This document shows positions 26,608-35,992 of a stretch of DNA of 64,000 bases, piece by piece. The notes under the pieces were generated by a model that was not told the origin of the DNA, made no database searches, and saw only the letters and a list, made by a program, of their open reading frames with translations. The stretch's first letter is position 1; each line of letters opens with the position of its first letter. Source of the DNA: Streptomyces sp. NBC_00878 (GTDB taxonomy: Bacteria > Actinomycetota > Actinomycetes > Streptomycetales > Streptomycetaceae); contig NZ_JAPEOK010000001.1 of the NCBI RefSeq assembly GCF_026341515.1, positions 4,836,001 through 4,900,000 on the forward strand, written 5' to 3'. Position numbers and translations under genes: made by a program.

Positions 26608-28103
26608 ACCCCACCGTCTCCTCCCGCCCCGGACACGACCAGGCCCTGGTGGACCGGCTGTGGAACTACGCCAACGTGCTGCGCGACAACGGCACCTCGG
26701 GCCTGGAGCTCATCGAGCAGCTCTCCAGCCTGATCGTCCTCAAGCGCGCCCATGAACAACGCCAACGCCCCCTCAACGGGCAGGACATCCTCGGCTTCGA
26801 CGCATGGGAGCAGCTCACCTCGACCGAGCGCGACTACCTCATCCCGGCGTACGAGCAGATCCTGGGCCAGCTCGCCGCCCGGCCCGGAACGCTCGGGCTG
26901 CTCTTCCGGCGGGCACAAAACCGCATCCCGGACCCTGCCCTCCTGCACCGCTTGATCGTCGACGTGGTGGACCGCTACCAGTGGTCCTCAGCCGACATCG
27001 GCGCTGTCTTCGAGGCGCTGCTGGCCCGCATGAGCACAGACACGAAGACCGGCGCCGGCCAGTACTTCACGCCCCGGCCGCTGATCGAGGCGATCGTGCA
27101 GTGCATGCAGCCCGGCATCGACGACACGGTCTCCGACCCGGCCTGCGGCACCGGTGGTTTCCTGATCAAAGCCTTCGACTACATGGTCGACCACTTTCCT
27201 TCAGGTGTCACCGCGGCTCAGCGCAAGCGGCTCGGCCAGGGGGCCTTCTTCGGCACCGAACTCGTCGACGCCACCGCGCGGCTGGCCACGACGAACCTCG
27301 TCCTGCACGGCGTCACCCGGGCCGACGAGACCCACCCGTGCATCACCGTCGGGGACGCGCTGGCCCGCCCACCGGCGCGGCGGGCGACGCTGGTGCTCAC
27401 CAACCCTCCGTTCGGGCGCCGCTCCACCAGCGAGGAGCCCTACCGGGAGGACTTCTGGACCCTCACCACCAGCCGGCAGCTCAACTTCCTCCAGCACATC
27501 CACAGCCTGCTGGAGACCGACGGCCGCGCCGCTGTCGTGGTGCCCGACAGTGTGCTGTTCGAAGGCGGGCCGGGTGAGTTGATCCGGCAGCGACTGCTGT
27601 CCGCGTGCGACGTCCACACCCTGCTGCGGCTTCCCACGGGCATCTTCTACGCGGGCGGTCTCAAGGCCAGCGTCCTGTTCTTCGACAAGCCCGAACCGCG
27701 CCCCGATGGCAGCCCGTCCACGACACGGTTGTGGGTGTACGACCTGCGCTCCCCGCACACGACGACGGCCAAGCCCATGACACCAGCCGGTCCCGACTAC
27801 AGCGACTTCGTGTCCGCCTACCGGCCCGGCCGACCCCGCAGCGAACGAGTCGAGATTCCCCGCTTTCGCTCCTTCGCCGTCCAGGACCTGCTCGCCCGGC
27901 CCGGCGTCAACCTGGACGTTCACGTCGCCGAACCCCCGCCCGGGCCCTTCGCACTGGAAGAGCCCGAGGCCGACCTGTACCGCATGGCCCAGGAGATCAC
28001 CGCTGAACTGGGCGCCGCCCTGGCCGAGTTCGCCTCCCTGACTGAAGCACTGCGCCCCTACGGTGTGCACGCGGACGGCCCGGATCGTGAGGCGGAGCGG
28101 TGA
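26604..28103 (+). CDS. hsdM: Type I restriction-modification N6-adenine methyltransferase subunit
   Basis: Methylates adenine in the bipartite site using SAM. It has 499 residues from a GTG overlapping the hsdS stop (GTGA). The HsdM N-terminal helical domain is followed by TGAGQYFTPRPLIEAIV, motif I DPACGTGGFLIKAF and motif IV LVLTNPPFGRRS. All catalytic motifs are intact, unlike those of the partner HsdR-like helicase. The 3' end is followed 34 bp later by the start of the ATPase gene. Confidence 0.92.
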   Translation: MNPTVSSRPGHDQALVDRLWNYANVLRDNGTSGLELIEQLSSLIVLKRAHEQRQRPLNGQDILGFDAWEQLTSTERDYLIPAYEQILGQLAARPGTLGLLFRRAQNRIPDPALLHRLIVDVVDRYQWSSADIGAVFEALLARMSTDTKTGAGQYFTPRPLIEAIVQCMQPGIDDTVSDPACGTGGFLIKAFDYMVDHFPSGVTAAQRKRLGQGAFFGTELVDATARLATTNLVLHGVTRADETHPCITVGDALARPPARRATLVLTNPPFGRRSTSEEPYREDFWTLTTSRQLNFLQHIHSLLETDGRAAVVVPDSVLFEGGPGELIRQRLLSACDVHTLLRLPTGIFYAGGLKASVLFFDKPEPRPDGSPSTTRLWVYDLRSPHTTTAKPMTPAGPDYSDFVSAYRPGRPRSERVEIPRFRSFAVQDLLARPGVNLDVHVAEPPPGPFALEEPEADLYRMAQEITAELGAALAEFASLTEALRPYGVHADGPDREAER

Positions 28104-28137
28104 CGGCGACCAGGAGCACCTTGACCGGGGGGATGCC

Positions 28138-29778
28138 GTGCGGCTGCTGCGACTGAGACTTCCCTCCTACCGGGGCCTGCGTCACTTCGAGCTGGACCTC
28201 ACCGGCGCCCTCGATGGCGGCCATGCCATTGCCACCCTGATCGGCCCCAACGGCGGCGGAAAGTCCCGGGCCCTGCACGCGCTCGCCGAGATCTTCGGCG
28301 CCCTGCACCGGCCGGGCCGCCGTGCGGCCTTCGCCTTCGAACTCGACTACGAGGTCCACGACAGGACGGTCCGGGTCGTTCAGACCTCCCCCGACACCTC
28401 ACCCGAGCTGACCGTGGACACCTCCCTGGGCCGGCCGATACGCGCGGCCCGCGCAGTGTGGACGCAGCATCTGCCCGATCACGTCTTCGGCTACCAGGCG
28501 CACGCCCAGGCTCCCTGGACCAGCGAGTTCGACCAGCACCGCCGCTTCGCCGCCCGCCGCGTCGGCCAATGGCGCCGGCAGTGGATGACGGACTTCGACC
28601 AGTGGCGCGCACACCACGCCCCGAACGAAGGCGAGCTGTGGACCGAGCAGCTCACCCTGCCCATCAACTGCCCCCTGTACACACCGGTGTTCCTGTGTAC
28701 GCCCGCGCATCTGCCGCTGCTGCTCCTCGCGCAGACCACTCACTGGGCCGACTCGTTCGGCACCTACCTGCGCCGCCATTCCTACCTGCAGCGGGTGGCC
28801 TCCGCGGTCCTGCGGATCCGAGCGCCACGCACCGCACGCGCCCCGCACCTGGCTGCCCTCCCGTACTGGGGCCTGGGCGGGCCTGCCCGCACCCTGTTCG
28901 CGGCCGCCGCCGAATCGGGGCGGTTCGGTCTCATCCCCGACGCAGACCCGGTGGACGGGGCCGGTAGCCCGGCCGACGGGTTCCAGATTGTCCTGGGCAC
29001 CGCGGAGGACGTCCGCGCCTTCCGTAACCTCTTCGACAGTGACCTGTCGATGTTCGGCCTGCTGGCCACCCTGCTGGATGCCGGCTACCTCACCGTCGAC
29101 GTCCGCCTGGACAAACCCGGCGCGCTCACCGTCGGCCTGGACGATCTGAGCTCGGGGGAGCAGCAGCTCCTGACCATTTTGGGCCTGCTGAGACTACAGC
29201 GGGCGCATGAGTCGCTGTTCCTTCTGGATGAACCCGACTCCCACTTCCACCCCGAGTGGAGCCGACGCTGGTACTCCTCCGTGCGCAGCGTGCTGGGACC
29301 GCATCAGCACTCGCAGTTCCTCACCGCCACCCACGAACCGCTCCTGGTGTCCAACATGACCCGCGAGCAGATCCGCGTCGTCACCACCGACGCGGAGGGC
29401 CAGGCCAGCGCGGTGATACCCCGGGCCAACCCGCGCGGACAAGGCGCCGGCGGCCTGCTGACCACCGACCTGTTCGGCCTGCCCACCCAACTCGATGAGC
29501 ACACCCAGGAACTGATCGACCGCCAGTACGCGCTGCTTCCCGAGGCGGCTGGCGACCCGGTCAAACAGGCTGCACTGCGCGATGTCACCGCCCAGCTGGA
29601 GACCATGGACTTTCCCAACTCCGACCGTGATCCGCTCGTGGCGGCCTTCCTCGCCGAGCTCCACCGCAGACGCCTCGCGCTCCTCGAGGCCGCCCACGGC
29701 CCCAATCCGCCCTCGCCCGAACGACTGCAGGCCTTGGTCGCCGAGCTGTTCCACGAGCGCTTCTCGTCGGTGATCTGA
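28138..29778 (+). CDS. ABC-type (AAA_21/PtuA-like) ATPase in the restriction operon
   Basis: Encodes 546 residues. Walker A IGPNGGGKSRALHALAEIFG is at residues 35-54, the ABC signature LSSGEQQLLTILGLLRLQRA near 337-356, and Walker B LFLLDEPDSHFHPEW immediately after. The D-loop and H-motif (FLTATHEPLLVSNM) are also present. Between them is a long insertion. This is the SMC/RecF-like ATPase type found in Septu (PtuA), Gabija-like and other defence systems. I prefer the GTG at 28138 because GGGGGGA precedes it. The stop is 5 bp before the HNH gene, so it is a probable ATPase-nuclease pair. Confidence 0.8.
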   Translation: MRLLRLRLPSYRGLRHFELDLTGALDGGHAIATLIGPNGGGKSRALHALAEIFGALHRPGRRAAFAFELDYEVHDRTVRVVQTSPDTSPELTVDTSLGRPIRAARAVWTQHLPDHVFGYQAHAQAPWTSEFDQHRRFAARRVGQWRRQWMTDFDQWRAHHAPNEGELWTEQLTLPINCPLYTPVFLCTPAHLPLLLLAQTTHWADSFGTYLRRHSYLQRVASAVLRIRAPRTARAPHLAALPYWGLGGPARTLFAAAAESGRFGLIPDADPVDGAGSPADGFQIVLGTAEDVRAFRNLFDSDLSMFGLLATLLDAGYLTVDVRLDKPGALTVGLDDLSSGEQQLLTILGLLRLQRAHESLFLLDEPDSHFHPEWSRRWYSSVRSVLGPHQHSQFLTATHEPLLVSNMTREQIRVVTTDAEGQASAVIPRANPRGQGAGGLLTTDLFGLPTQLDEHTQELIDRQYALLPEAAGDPVKQAALRDVTAQLETMDFPNSDRDPLVAAFLAELHRRRLALLEAAHGPNPPSPERLQALVAELFHERFSSVI

Positions 29779-29783
29779 CGCCG

Positions 29784-30908
29784 ATGAGACACGTCAACAT
29801 GCAAGGGCTCACCGCCCCGCCGGCCTGGGCAGCCAAGGCCAAACGCACCCTCGACGCGGTCAGGGCCGCCGTCGCTGCCGGCACGGAGCGTGAATTCAAT
29901 TCGCACTGGGCCGAGGACGCCGTACGCGACTTGCTCCTCGGTCTCGTCGGCGTCAAGTGCTGGTACTGCGAGACCCTCATCGTGCGCGCGGACATCACCG
30001 TCGACCACTTCCGGCCGAAATCCGAAGTACTCGACGTGCCTGGCCACCCGGGCTACTGGTGGCTGGCTTACGAGGTGTCGAACTACCGCATCGCCTGCAA
30101 GCATTGCAACAGCGGCGGAGCCCGCTACAACGGTGTCCGGGAAGGCCGCGCCAAGGGCAGCCAGTTCCCGCTCATAGGCGGAACCCGCGCCCGCACATCA
30201 GTCGACGACCTGAACAACGAACAGCCGCTGCTCCTGGACCCGGCTCGCCCCAGCGACCCCGACCTGCTCGGCTTCGACTTCGCTGGCTACGCCCGGCGCA
30301 GCAGCACCCCTTACTCGCCGGCCGAAACGAACCGCGGTCTGTGCCGCGCCGACGAAACCATACGGATTCTGGCGCTCAACGACTCCCACCTCGTCCCGCT
30401 CCGCGGCCGCCTCATGCGGGAGGTCACCGTACTCGCCCGCTACGGGGACAAGACCGACATCCAGCAGCTGATCGACGACAAGGTGGGACCCAAGGCGCCC
30501 TACAGTTCGGCAGCCTCCATGGCCCTGGCCCTGCAGCGCGCCGTCGACCAGCCGGCCGCCGCGCCCGCCCCGGCCGCAACGACGGCCGGCGCCGCGCCCA
30601 CCATCGACCCGGCACGCTCCCGAGTCGACCTGCACGACCTGCTGCAACATCTGGACCCGGACGACCTGAAGGCCGGTATCACCCTCACCGGCCGGCACGA
30701 GAAGAAGGTCCACCGGGCAGTCCTGAACCACGAGGGCCAGATCGACGTCGGGGGCCGCCCCTGGCGCACCCCGACCACCGCCGCCCGAGTCGCCACCGGC
30801 AGCAACAAGATCGACGGCTGGGATTTCTGGTGGCTGACCATCGCCGGGGTGGGGCAGACCCTCGCTGAGTTCCGCGCCACGCACCACCCGCCCACCGCAC
30901 CGACGTGA
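29784..30908 (+). CDS. HNH endonuclease (TIGR02646/PtuB-like)
   Basis: Encodes 374 residues. The zinc and catalytic core is GVKCWYCETLIVRADITVDH followed by FRPKS, YWWLAYEVSNYRIACKHCNS: Cys59-x2-Cys62, Asp74-His75, Asn100 and Cys105-x2-Cys108. This ordering is that of the TIGR02646/PtuB family of HNH nucleases that partner an ABC-type ATPase. The C-terminal third is a separate region with Ala/Pro-rich linker and no known match. It closes the operon; transcription then meets the convergent STAND gene about 100 bp on. It is the likely effector nuclease. Confidence 0.8.
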   Translation: MRHVNMQGLTAPPAWAAKAKRTLDAVRAAVAAGTEREFNSHWAEDAVRDLLLGLVGVKCWYCETLIVRADITVDHFRPKSEVLDVPGHPGYWWLAYEVSNYRIACKHCNSGGARYNGVREGRAKGSQFPLIGGTRARTSVDDLNNEQPLLLDPARPSDPDLLGFDFAGYARRSSTPYSPAETNRGLCRADETIRILALNDSHLVPLRGRLMREVTVLARYGDKTDIQQLIDDKVGPKAPYSSAASMALALQRAVDQPAAAPAPAATTAGAAPTIDPARSRVDLHDLLQHLDPDDLKAGITLTGRHEKKVHRAVLNHEGQIDVGGRPWRTPTTAARVATGSNKIDGWDFWWLTIAGVGQTLAEFRATHHPPTAPT

Positions 30909-31010
30909 GACACGGGTACGGCGGTGAGGACGATGACGCGGTCCGGCCGGTATCTACGCTCTGTCCGGTAGCCGGCGTGGCTCAGCAGTGCTGGCAGGTG
31001 ACGGGCCTTG

Positions 31011-34000
31011 TCACCGCTTGCGCGGCTTGCGGCCCTGCTGGCGGCGGGTGCGCTTCGGAGGACGGGCACCGTCCAATGCCACAAATGCGGCGGTCAGCAG
31101 TCCGGAGGACGCGGCGGTGTGGAAATGCTCCGCGAAGGCCTGCGGCGAAGCGAACGCGGGGCGCCGCTCGGCAGGTTCCTGGAGCATGAACCCGAACCCG
31201 TAGAGCACCAGGACGCGTTTGCTGGTGGCGGCCGCCTGAAGCCAGCGCGGCGGCAGGCTGGTCTGGGCGCGGGCCCAGACGGTCCCCTTCTGGTCGCGCA
31301 GTTCCATGCGGTTGCCGCGCTGGTACAGCCGCCAGTCAAGAAGGGCGGGGATGGACATGGCCTCGGGGATGATGCGTCGAAAGCCTGCGCCGCTGATGCG
31401 GTGGACCTGGTACTCCATGGCGGGCGCCCCGGTCAGGGGCATGGCGGTGAGCATGTAACGCGGCTCCATCAGCACGATCGGTGTCCTGGGGGGCCGCTCG
31501 CCGTCCTTGCTGTCACCGTCGGTGTGTGGATTACGGATGATGCCGACCGACTGGAATGGGGGCTGGCCGCTGAGGGTGCAATGGACATCGGCCAGCGCCG
31601 CCTCGGCGGTCTGGCGGAGGTAGGTGCTCTGCTCGGGGAGCATGCGCTCCAGGTCGAAAACCTCCTCGCCCCTGGCGTGAACATGGTCGTGGATCTGCTT
31701 GCTGGTTATGGTCTTGACCCGTTCCAGCAGGGCCCGAAACACCTGCTCCCACGGCGCGGCCGCATCGATGCCGCCGGCATCGAAGCACTGGTCGCGGAGT
31801 TCGACGATCAGAGTGACGAAGTCGTCCGTGTCATGGTGCGCGGCGGCGTCGACCGCCTTGAGGAGCGTGAACCGGGCCCGCTCGTGCTCGCGCAGTGCGG
31901 CATCGAGATGCTCGATGCCGCACTCCGTCAGCACCCGGCGCAGGAGCGCTGCGGCGGTCTCGTCGGTGGACTCGATCCACACCAGGGCGCAGGCGAGACC
32001 GACGTTGTGGACGAAGTCCTGGACGGAGGAGCGATACAGCGACCGCGGTCCGGTGTAGGGGAGGAACGTCTCGAACTCCGCTTCGGCCTCCTGCCAGCGG
32101 CGCTGGTAGACGAGCGCCTCGATGAGGTGGCGTGTGACCTCCGCGGCGTGGAAGGAGCGTGCGTGGCTGTGATGGGTGTGGGGAAGCTGGCTGCGGGCGA
32201 GGTGCTCGACGCCCTGCAGATCGCCGTCGCCGAACAGGTGGGCGACCTGTTCGGCCTCGAGCCGCTCGGCGACCGCCGCGGTCTTCGGCAGCCGGTCGGC
32301 CAGCGTGGTGAACGCTTCGAGCGCGGGGCGCAGGCGCGGATCGTCGGGGTGGGTGCTGGCAAGGTTGCGCAGGACGATGAGCGCCTGCGTGGCCAGGAGC
32401 GCCGCGGCCGGCTCGCCATCCGGTTCACCAGGCAGCTGCTCGATGTACTCCACCAGCGGCGACAGCAGATTCACGGCCTGCTCCACCGGATCGGAGGTGT
32501 CATGGTGCGCGTACATCTGGGCCAGTGAGATGCGGGTCTGCGCGATTAGCAGCGTGTTGGGGTCGGCCAGGTCCTGAAGCCATTCCAGTTCCAGGTGCAG
32601 CAGCCGCATCGCCTGGTCCAGCTGCCCCTGGATGTACTCGAATCCGGCGAGGTTGCCGATCAGGAGCGCGGTGTCGTTGTCCTTGACCTCGCTGGCTTGG
32701 ATATGGCTCGCCAGGGCCGCCGCGTGCGGGGCGATCTCCCAGGCCAGGTCGCCGTCGCCGAATTCGAGGGCCGCGCCCAGCCAGCGCGCGGTGTGGAAGG
32801 CGCTGCGTGAGAGCGCCGTTTCCACCTGGCCTCCCTGGGTGAGGCGCTGGCGCAGCAGATGCTGCAGGACGGTGTTCATCGACACGGTGTCGTCGCTGTC
32901 GGCGAACCCAGAGATGCGGGAGGTGAGCGGCTCGTCGTAGCGGACGAAGGACACCTGGATCAGTGCCCGGATGATCTCCCGTACCGGCACGGTGGTTTCG
33001 TCCAGAACGACGGCTTCCTTGCCTGCGGGCACGATGCCCGGCGGGATGAGCGCGCAGGCCATCGCCAGGTGCACCGGAATGCGCTGGGCGGCGAAGTTGC
33101 ACAGGAATCCGAGGACTTCGTGTACCTGGTTCGGTAACTCGCCGTCGTCGGCGGTGTTGTGGGCCAGGCGTTCCAGGCTCAGTTCGACGGTGGCGGCCAG
33201 GGTCCGCGGATAGCCGGAGGGTTTGGATCTCTTGTCGGCCAGGGCCCGATCGAGCAGAAGGGTACGGAATTGCTTCAGACGCTCGACAGGGATCCGGCAG
33301 GTACGCATGTATCCGCAGGCCAGCTCGATGGCCAGGGGCCATCCCTCCAGTGTTTCGGCCAGAGCGTCCAGGTCTTCCCGCCAGGTGGCCGTCGCCTTCT
33401 CGTCCAGGTCGAGGCGGCGGGTGAGGAGTTCCACGGCCTGGGCGTGGTCCATCCGGGACAGGACGACGCAGGGCATGGCGTGCCAGCCGGCGCTGTCGAT
33501 GGACGTGAACAACACATCGCCGCGGCCCAGCCGAGGGATCCACGCATCGACGTCGGCTGGGGCGGCGTCGTCGAAGACGAGCAGCCAGCGTCCGGGCAGC
33601 GCCGCGAGCAGTTCGTGGACTTGTTCGCGAAGGTAGGGCGTGCTCGCGGAGGCCGGGCTGTCGTGCGTGTGCCCGTTCAGGTGCCCCCAGATGCGCCTAA
33701 AGGAGCCGGCCAGGGCCTCATCGGTGGCCGCCTCAGCCCACAGGACGAGGTCGTAGCGGTCGGCGTGTGCGGCGACGTACGCGGCGGCCGTGCTCGATTT
33801 CCCGATCCCCGACAGTCCGGACAGAACACAGGAGTTGACCGACCGATCGCGCGGGTCGGCCGGGGCCAGGGCCTTGGTGATATCTGCGAGCAGGCCCGGC
33901 CGGGGGATGTCGGGCACGGGCGCGAGCGGGCCGAACACACTGCCCCAGTCCTGGCGTCCCAACGCGCGCACCAGCACGTCGTCCTCCACCAGCGCGGCGT

Positions 34001-34682
34001 CGGTGAAGTCGGCGATGGTCCAGTACGCCTGGTGGGGGTCGGACGCGCGACGCATGATCTCGGCGACCAGGTGCCCCGTGATCAGCCCCGCCGAGCGGCT
34101 GCCGAGACCGGCACGATGGTGGGCCCTGCGCTCTCGCAGTCGCTCGTGCAGGTTGTGGCGAATGTCCTCCACGTCCCGGGCGTCGACTACTACCCGGGCG
34201 CGGGCGAGGCGTTCCAGGTCCTGCTCGGACAGGGCCGTCAGGCGGGCCGTGGCGGAGGAGGCCCGCTGCAGCAGCTGCGCCAGCTGCGACCTGAGCTGAC
34301 CGGGGTCGGCGGGCGGGGCGTTGAGGATCGTGGCCAGAGTCCGGCAGTTGCGGTCGGGCATTGCAGCTGTGATCAGCTCGTACCGTTCGGCCTCGACCTT
34401 GCAGACCAGCTCGGCAAGGATGGTGAACGCGTCCGGGGCGCTGACCTGTCGGCCCGGCGAAGCGCTCTTGACCTGTGCGGCGAGCAGACAGTCGCCTTCC
34501 CTGTCGACAAGGTCGAAGTCGACCACGTCGACCGCCGCGGTCGAGGTCGTGTCGGTGGGCCCCTCGATCCGGCAGCCGTGGATCCGTTCCTGATCCGATG
34601 CGGTCAACATCGCTTCGAGCGTGCGCAGGTACTGGTATTGAAACCCGCGGGCTGCTATCCGGCCGCCGTCCATCCGCACCAT
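31011..34682 (-). CDS. Nuclease-STAND NTPase-helical repeat protein (Avs-like defence sensor)
   Basis: Encodes 1,223 residues. The N-terminus (GFQYQYLRTLEAMLTASDQE, VDVVDFDLVD, CLLAAQVKSA) looks like a PD-(D/E)xK nuclease of the DUF4297/Cap4 type. A STAND/NB-ARC NTPase follows: Walker A LSGLSGIGKSSTAAAYVA near residues 287-304 and Walker B RWLLVFDDAAP near 368. The remaining 700 residues are helical repeats typical of ligand-sensing STAND C-termini, ending in a basic tail. I chose the ATG at 34682 because GGGGG precedes it. In family terms, recognition of a phage protein by the repeats would trigger oligomerisation and DNA cleavage. Confidence 0.75.
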   Translation of the reverse strand: MVRMDGGRIAARGFQYQYLRTLEAMLTASDQERIHGCRIEGPTDTTSTAAVDVVDFDLVDREGDCLLAAQVKSASPGRQVSAPDAFTILAELVCKVEAERYELITAAMPDRNCRTLATILNAPPADPGQLRSQLAQLLQRASSATARLTALSEQDLERLARARVVVDARDVEDIRHNLHERLRERRAHHRAGLGSRSAGLITGHLVAEIMRRASDPHQAYWTIADFTDAALVEDDVLVRALGRQDWGSVFGPLAPVPDIPRPGLLADITKALAPADPRDRSVNSCVLSGLSGIGKSSTAAAYVAAHADRYDLVLWAEAATDEALAGSFRRIWGHLNGHTHDSPASASTPYLREQVHELLAALPGRWLLVFDDAAPADVDAWIPRLGRGDVLFTSIDSAGWHAMPCVVLSRMDHAQAVELLTRRLDLDEKATATWREDLDALAETLEGWPLAIELACGYMRTCRIPVERLKQFRTLLLDRALADKRSKPSGYPRTLAATVELSLERLAHNTADDGELPNQVHEVLGFLCNFAAQRIPVHLAMACALIPPGIVPAGKEAVVLDETTVPVREIIRALIQVSFVRYDEPLTSRISGFADSDDTVSMNTVLQHLLRQRLTQGGQVETALSRSAFHTARWLGAALEFGDGDLAWEIAPHAAALASHIQASEVKDNDTALLIGNLAGFEYIQGQLDQAMRLLHLELEWLQDLADPNTLLIAQTRISLAQMYAHHDTSDPVEQAVNLLSPLVEYIEQLPGEPDGEPAAALLATQALIVLRNLASTHPDDPRLRPALEAFTTLADRLPKTAAVAERLEAEQVAHLFGDGDLQGVEHLARSQLPHTHHSHARSFHAAEVTRHLIEALVYQRRWQEAEAEFETFLPYTGPRSLYRSSVQDFVHNVGLACALVWIESTDETAAALLRRVLTECGIEHLDAALREHERARFTLLKAVDAAAHHDTDDFVTLIVELRDQCFDAGGIDAAAPWEQVFRALLERVKTITSKQIHDHVHARGEEVFDLERMLPEQSTYLRQTAEAALADVHCTLSGQPPFQSVGIIRNPHTDGDSKDGERPPRTPIVLMEPRYMLTAMPLTGAPAMEYQVHRISGAGFRRIIPEAMSIPALLDWRLYQRGNRMELRDQKGTVWARAQTSLPPRWLQAAATSKRVLVLYGFGFMLQEPAERRPAFASPQAFAEHFHTAASSGLLTAAFVALDGARPPKRTRRQQGRKPRKR

Positions 34683-34900
34683 CGAACCCCCAGTTCGTCC
34701 AACGCCGCTCAGATCAAAGGAGGTTAGCGACTGCGTCTGACAATCACCCCTGTCGTCGCGGGCGCGCACAACGCGGCCGGTCGGCACAGGGTCCGACACC
34801 CCGATGATGCCTTTTAACCCCCGCTACGGCAGCGTAAGCGGGTCGGCCGCGCTGGAACCCGCCCATGCAGATCCCTGTCACGGCCGCGATGCGGCGGTGC

Positions 34901-35347
34901 TCACAGCGATTCGGTCCACTCGCCGGGCTCTTCGAGCACATACGAGGCGTCGGTCGCCGGCGAGTCGCGCGCTGTCCGGCCGTGCGGCGCAGGGGGCTCC
35001 GGGACGGTCGCCGCCTGCGGAATCGCGACGGCGCAGGCGGCGCAGACGTCGGCGAGGTGCCAGGTCCGGCCCTGGTCCGCCCGGATCAGCACCAGCCGCA
35101 GGGCGCCGTTGCACGGGCCCTGGCGCTGGTGCCAGACGCAGGACCGCTCGCGGCACTGACACGTACGTAGATGCGGCTCCAGGCCGGATTCCCGTACGTG
35201 GCGCGCCAGATGCCGCCGCATCTCCTCCCCTCGCGGGACACCCGCGGCAGGGCCCGGTCCGGGGCAGGCGCTGCACATCAGCAGGGGCCGCCCGGCCGGA
35301 CTGCTGATGGTGACCGTCCAGGCGCGCGAAGGCAGGGCGGTGGTCAT
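34901..35347 (-). CDS. Small Cys-rich, probably zinc-binding protein
   Basis: Encodes 148 residues from the ATG at 35347, preceded by GGAGGG. Several paired cysteines (MCSACPGPG; TCQCRERSCVWHQRQGPC; VCAACAVAI) suggest one or two zinc sites. I do not recognise the family, though similar small proteins sit beside XRE regulators in Streptomyces. It diverges from the XRE gene at 35511 across a region with three copies of a 17-bp element, so the pair is probably co-regulated. Confidence 0.65.
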   Translation of the reverse strand: MTTALPSRAWTVTISSPAGRPLLMCSACPGPGPAAGVPRGEEMRRHLARHVRESGLEPHLRTCQCRERSCVWHQRQGPCNGALRLVLIRADQGRTWHLADVCAACAVAIPQAATVPEPPAPHGRTARDSPATDASYVLEEPGEWTESL

Positions 35348-35413
35348 CGGATCCCTCCAAGCCGTCATCAGATCGTCGCTGGCCTTCGACCCGGGCGACG
35401 CTCGGAGAGGGTA

Positions 35414-35496
35414 GTGCAGACCTCTGCCCTCACGGGGCGTCTCGGTATCGCCACAAATAGGGCAGAGGTCTGCACTGTCAGGGCAGGGGTCTGCAC
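35414..35496. promoter_or_regulatory. Three 17-bp operator copies between divergent genes
   Basis: AGGGCAGAGGTCTGCAC occurs at 35459-35475, as AGGGCAGGGGTCTGCAC at 35480-35496, and inverted as GTGCAGACCTCTGCCCT at 35414-35430. The two direct copies are 21 bp apart, two helical turns. They lie between the Zn-protein gene and the XRE gene and are most simply XRE binding sites. Confidence 0.75.
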
Positions 35497-35510
35497 CGTC
35501 CGATGGTGAG

Positions 35511-35774
35511 GTGACGATCTTTCCGCCGCCGGACCCCGACCCGACGGCGCTCCGGCAGGCCCTCGCCCGGCACCGTGCCGAGCGGGGCTGGAGCTATGAC
35601 GAGCTCGCCGCCCGCAGCGGCCTGTCGCGCCGCACCCTCATCGAGGTCGAACAGGGCCGCACCATCGGATCACTCGGTACCTGGCACGCCCTCGCCCACG
35701 CCTTCGGTATTCCGCTGGGCGAGCTCCTGGATCCCCTGTGTACGGGGCACGAGCCTCCGGGATCCGAGCGCTGA
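35511..35774 (+). CDS. Small XRE-family regulator
   Basis: Encodes 87 residues from a GTG, almost entirely one Cro/C1-type helix-turn-helix: LRQALARHRAERGWSYDELA, ARSGLSRRTLIEVEQGRTIG, then HALAHAFGIPLGELL. The closest operator copy ends 14 bp before the start, so autorepression is likely. The gene lies between the two STAND defence genes and could regulate one of them, but that is inference. Confidence 0.82.
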   Translation: MTIFPPPDPDPTALRQALARHRAERGWSYDELAARSGLSRRTLIEVEQGRTIGSLGTWHALAHAFGIPLGELLDPLCTGHEPPGSER

Positions 35775-35992
35775 CCTGAGGGAGGCAAGGCCCACCCGAA
35801 GGGGACGCGGCGTTCGGGCGCTCGTGCCCAATTCGAGTATCTGATCCTTTCCTGTCACTGCGCAGAGGCAAGATGGCGCAGCCCGTCGGTGGGCACGTGT
35901 GCGCGCCCGGCATGGCGTGCCGTCAGGCGGCTCCCACCCGACCGCCTGGCAGTGCGGCACGTGGTACCGCAGCCGGATACGCCGGGAGGCCA

